From assembly GCF_009937975.1 (NCBI RefSeq), contig NZ_AP018441.1:4154001-4218000 (forward strand): a stretch of DNA of 64,000 nucleotides. Direction: 5' to 3'. Below, one piece after another: positions 62,515 through 64,000 of this stretch. Both the position numbers and the translations under genes were made by a program. A model generated the notes under the pieces. That model was given only the letters and a program-made list of their open reading frames with translations, had not been told where the DNA came from and made no database searches. Origin of the DNA: Undibacterium sp. YM2 (GTDB taxonomy: Bacteria; Pseudomonadota; Gammaproteobacteria; Burkholderiales; Burkholderiaceae_D). Within the stretch, counting starts at the first letter, position 1; the number at the start of each line of letters is the position of its first letter.

Positions 62515-63108
62515 ATGAAAATCGCCGTCCTCTTCCCCACCCAGACAGAAGCCAGCCTGTTCCAGCGCGAAGGCATCATCACCATCGTCTCTGGCGTAGG
62601 ACTCACTGCGACTGCCCACGCAACCCTGCGTGCAATCTATGAATACGAACCCGACATGCTCATCATGGCAGGCATCGCCGGGGCTTATCCCCATTCCAGC
62701 TTCAAGGTCGGTGACGTGGCGCTGGTGGAAAGCGAAGTCGAAGGCGACCTCGGCTTTTTCACGCCCGATGGTTTTACCCATCTCGCCCACCTGCCCATAG
62801 ACATGGAATTTGAACGCCGCCATACTCTGAGCTGCCCCTTCATCCCGGCAGGCACAGAGTTCGCCCGGGCACGCAGCATGTCCCTGAATGCCGCGATGGC
62901 CCACTATGTCGATACAGAATTTGTCGATCTTGAAAACATGGAAGGTGCAGCCTTCTTCTATACCTGTTTGCAGGAAGAACAGCCCTTCCTGGAGTTGCGG
63001 GCGATATCCAACTTCGTCAATGTTGATAATGATGAATGGGACATGCAGGGTTCGATCAAGGCCATGACTGCGGCCCTGCATCGCTTGCTGGATGACATAC
63101 AGCACTGA
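62515..63108 (+). CDS. Nucleoside phosphorylase-family protein (MTA/SAH nucleosidase or futalosine hydrolase type)
   Basis: 197 aa, shorter than MTA/SAH nucleosidase. The fold motifs are IVSGVGLTATAHATLRAI, LIMAGIAGAYPHSSFKVGDVALV and VDLENMEGAAFFYTC, with a Glu of the nucleoside site and ISNFVNVDNDEW. The length and MEGAAF pattern fit futalosine hydrolase-like enzymes. Whether it acts in menaquinone or nucleoside salvage is unclear; no mqn gene is nearby. Confidence 0.82.
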   Translation: MKIAVLFPTQTEASLFQREGIITIVSGVGLTATAHATLRAIYEYEPDMLIMAGIAGAYPHSSFKVGDVALVESEVEGDLGFFTPDGFTHLAHLPIDMEFERRHTLSCPFIPAGTEFARARSMSLNAAMAHYVDTEFVDLENMEGAAFFYTCLQEEQPFLELRAISNFVNVDNDEWDMQGSIKAMTAALHRLLDDIQH

Positions 63109-63167
63109 AATAGCATTGAGCCACACTGAACCAGCACCAAGCTGACACAGAATCTACACTGAATTTT

Positions 63168-63809
63168 ATGCACGGACCCGACCCCAAAAACCCTCACCCC
63201 ATGCAGGGCTTCCCACAGGTTTGCTATATCCAGAATACCGTCAGCAATCCCCATATCATCATCGGTGACTACACCTACTATGATGACCCGGAAGATGCTG
63301 AAAACTTCGAGCGCAATGTGCTCTACCATTTCCCCTTCATCGGCGACAAACTCATCATCGGCAAATTCTGTGCGCTGGCACGGGGTGTCAAGTTCATCAT
63401 GAACGGGGCCAACCACAATATGGCAGGCATCTCCACCTACCCTTTCCAGATTTTTGGCAATGGCTGGGAGAAAACACCGATGGATCTTGAGTCCCTCCCC
63501 TACAAGGGCGACACCATCATCGGCAACGATGTCTGGATCGGGTATGAAGCACTCATCATGCCGGGTGTGAAGATAGGTAATGGTGCCATCATTTCTTCAC
63601 GCTCCGTCGTGGTCGCCGATGTACCCGCCTATACCATCGTCGGCGGCAACCCGGCTAAACCCATACGCCAGCGCTTTACGCCGGATGTCATCGATACCCT
63701 GGAGCAGATCGCCTGGTGGGACTGGCCAGTAGAAAAAATCAGCCGCTACATCAGCGTGATTATTGCGGGCGACATCGGCGCACTCAAAGCCAGCGCACTG
63801 GCTGAATAG
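63168..63809 (+). CDS. CatB/Vat-type hexapeptide O-acetyltransferase
   Basis: 213 aa, left-handed beta-helix acetyltransferase. Signature segments: IIGDYTYYDDPEDAENF, LIIGKFCALARGVKFIMNGANHNM with catalytic His, and GNDVWIGYEALIMPGVKIGNGAIISSRSVV, followed by PAYTIVGGNPAKPIRQRF. This is the xenobiotic acetyltransferase group (CatB, Vat). Substrate could be streptogramin, chloramphenicol or an unrelated sugar; resistance is not shown. Confidence 0.9.
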   Translation: MHGPDPKNPHPMQGFPQVCYIQNTVSNPHIIIGDYTYYDDPEDAENFERNVLYHFPFIGDKLIIGKFCALARGVKFIMNGANHNMAGISTYPFQIFGNGWEKTPMDLESLPYKGDTIIGNDVWIGYEALIMPGVKIGNGAIISSRSVVVADVPAYTIVGGNPAKPIRQRFTPDVIDTLEQIAWWDWPVEKISRYISVIIAGDIGALKASALAE

Positions 63810-63842
63810 CCGCATCCATTTCAATTTACTTCTTAGCCATAC

Positions 63843-64000
63843 ATGAAAATTACTGACATCCCTTTTGGCACGACAGACTGGTCTGCCATAGAAAAAACCG
63901 AGCATCCTGGCATCACAGGCAAGGCCTATTGGCGTACCTGCAAGTTTGGCGATATCCGCGTACGCATGATCGAATACACAGCCGGCTACCTGGCTGACCA
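63843..64000 (+). CDS. DHCW-motif cupin family protein (partial)
   Basis: 52 codons visible; the gene runs past the right edge. MKITDIPFGTTDWSAIEKTE and GKAYWRTCKFGDIRVRMIEY match my memory of the DHCW-motif cupin family; the visible part ends at LAD just before the expected DHCW. Function unknown. Confidence 0.75.
   Translation, partial: MKITDIPFGTTDWSAIEKTEHPGITGKAYWRTCKFGDIRVRMIEYTAGYLAD

Noticed and set aside
63168..63809. Antibiotic resistance determinant
   Set aside because: The hexapeptide acetyltransferase family is broad; chromosomal copies often have no resistance role, so only the family is called.
1..64000. CRISPR arrays, tRNA and rRNA genes
   Set aside because: No regularly spaced direct repeats and no cloverleaf or rRNA signature were noticed by eye. 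A tRNAscan-SE and CRISPR finder run would settle it.

Overview
The window looks like chromosome of a betaproteobacterium, most likely an Oxalobacteraceae member close to Undibacterium. This is inferred from moderate GC, Burkholderiales-type heme, formate dehydrogenase and ChrB/ChrA loci, DUF4214/RTX-like proteins and REP elements; no rRNA or other marker is present to prove it.

Layout. 1-3536 (minus) is the late packaging module of a prophage: P22-like portal (runs off the left edge), large terminase, and two small upstream genes. Just upstream (3664-4025) are two tandem, related promoter cassettes. Each has a near-consensus promoter overlapping a CTG-N10-CAG palindrome, a 5' stem-loop, and an intrinsic terminator about 85-90 nt downstream; no gene call explains them. 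4226-9871 holds an orphan MASE1-CHASE-PAS histidine kinase, an AraC regulator and an FAD monooxygenase. 10156-19378 is a Fur-box-led heme operon: receptor, HmuS, HmuT, HmuU, HmuV, glyoxalase-like protein, ChaN lipoprotein, a small Cys protein and a DUF2325 protein. 19532-22938 is metR/metE with a MetR box and a 61-bp inverted-repeat element in the metE leader. 23032-27191 is a two-gene NAD-linked formate dehydrogenase. 29231-35526 is a valine-catabolic operon preceded by a LiuR-like operator and a complete cobalamin riboswitch.

35609-44286 holds a PAS/GGDEF protein, a glycosyltransferase-like pair, a histone-deacetylase-family enzyme, a metallophosphoesterase, small proteins and a DUF4214 protein. 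44998-48074 (minus) is a chromate-resistance operon, chrB-chrA-rhodanese-chrB-like, whose chrA is frameshifted. 48244-50865 is a LysR regulator divergent from ridA and an Old Yellow Enzyme gene. 51096-59153 has a HAD phosphatase, a chemoreceptor translationally coupled to a periplasmic binding protein, a macrodomain protein, an LprI-like protein, a hydrolase and a second chemoreceptor ending in a CheR-tether-like pentapeptide. 59772-64000 has an RDD protein, a second DUF4214 protein, a nucleosidase, an acetyltransferase and a partial DHCW-motif cupin.

Best candidates for something new are the tandem promoter/stem-loop/terminator cassettes beside the prophage terminase genes, and the cobalamin riboswitch placed in front of the valine operon. 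All motif calls were made by eye; no database search was run.
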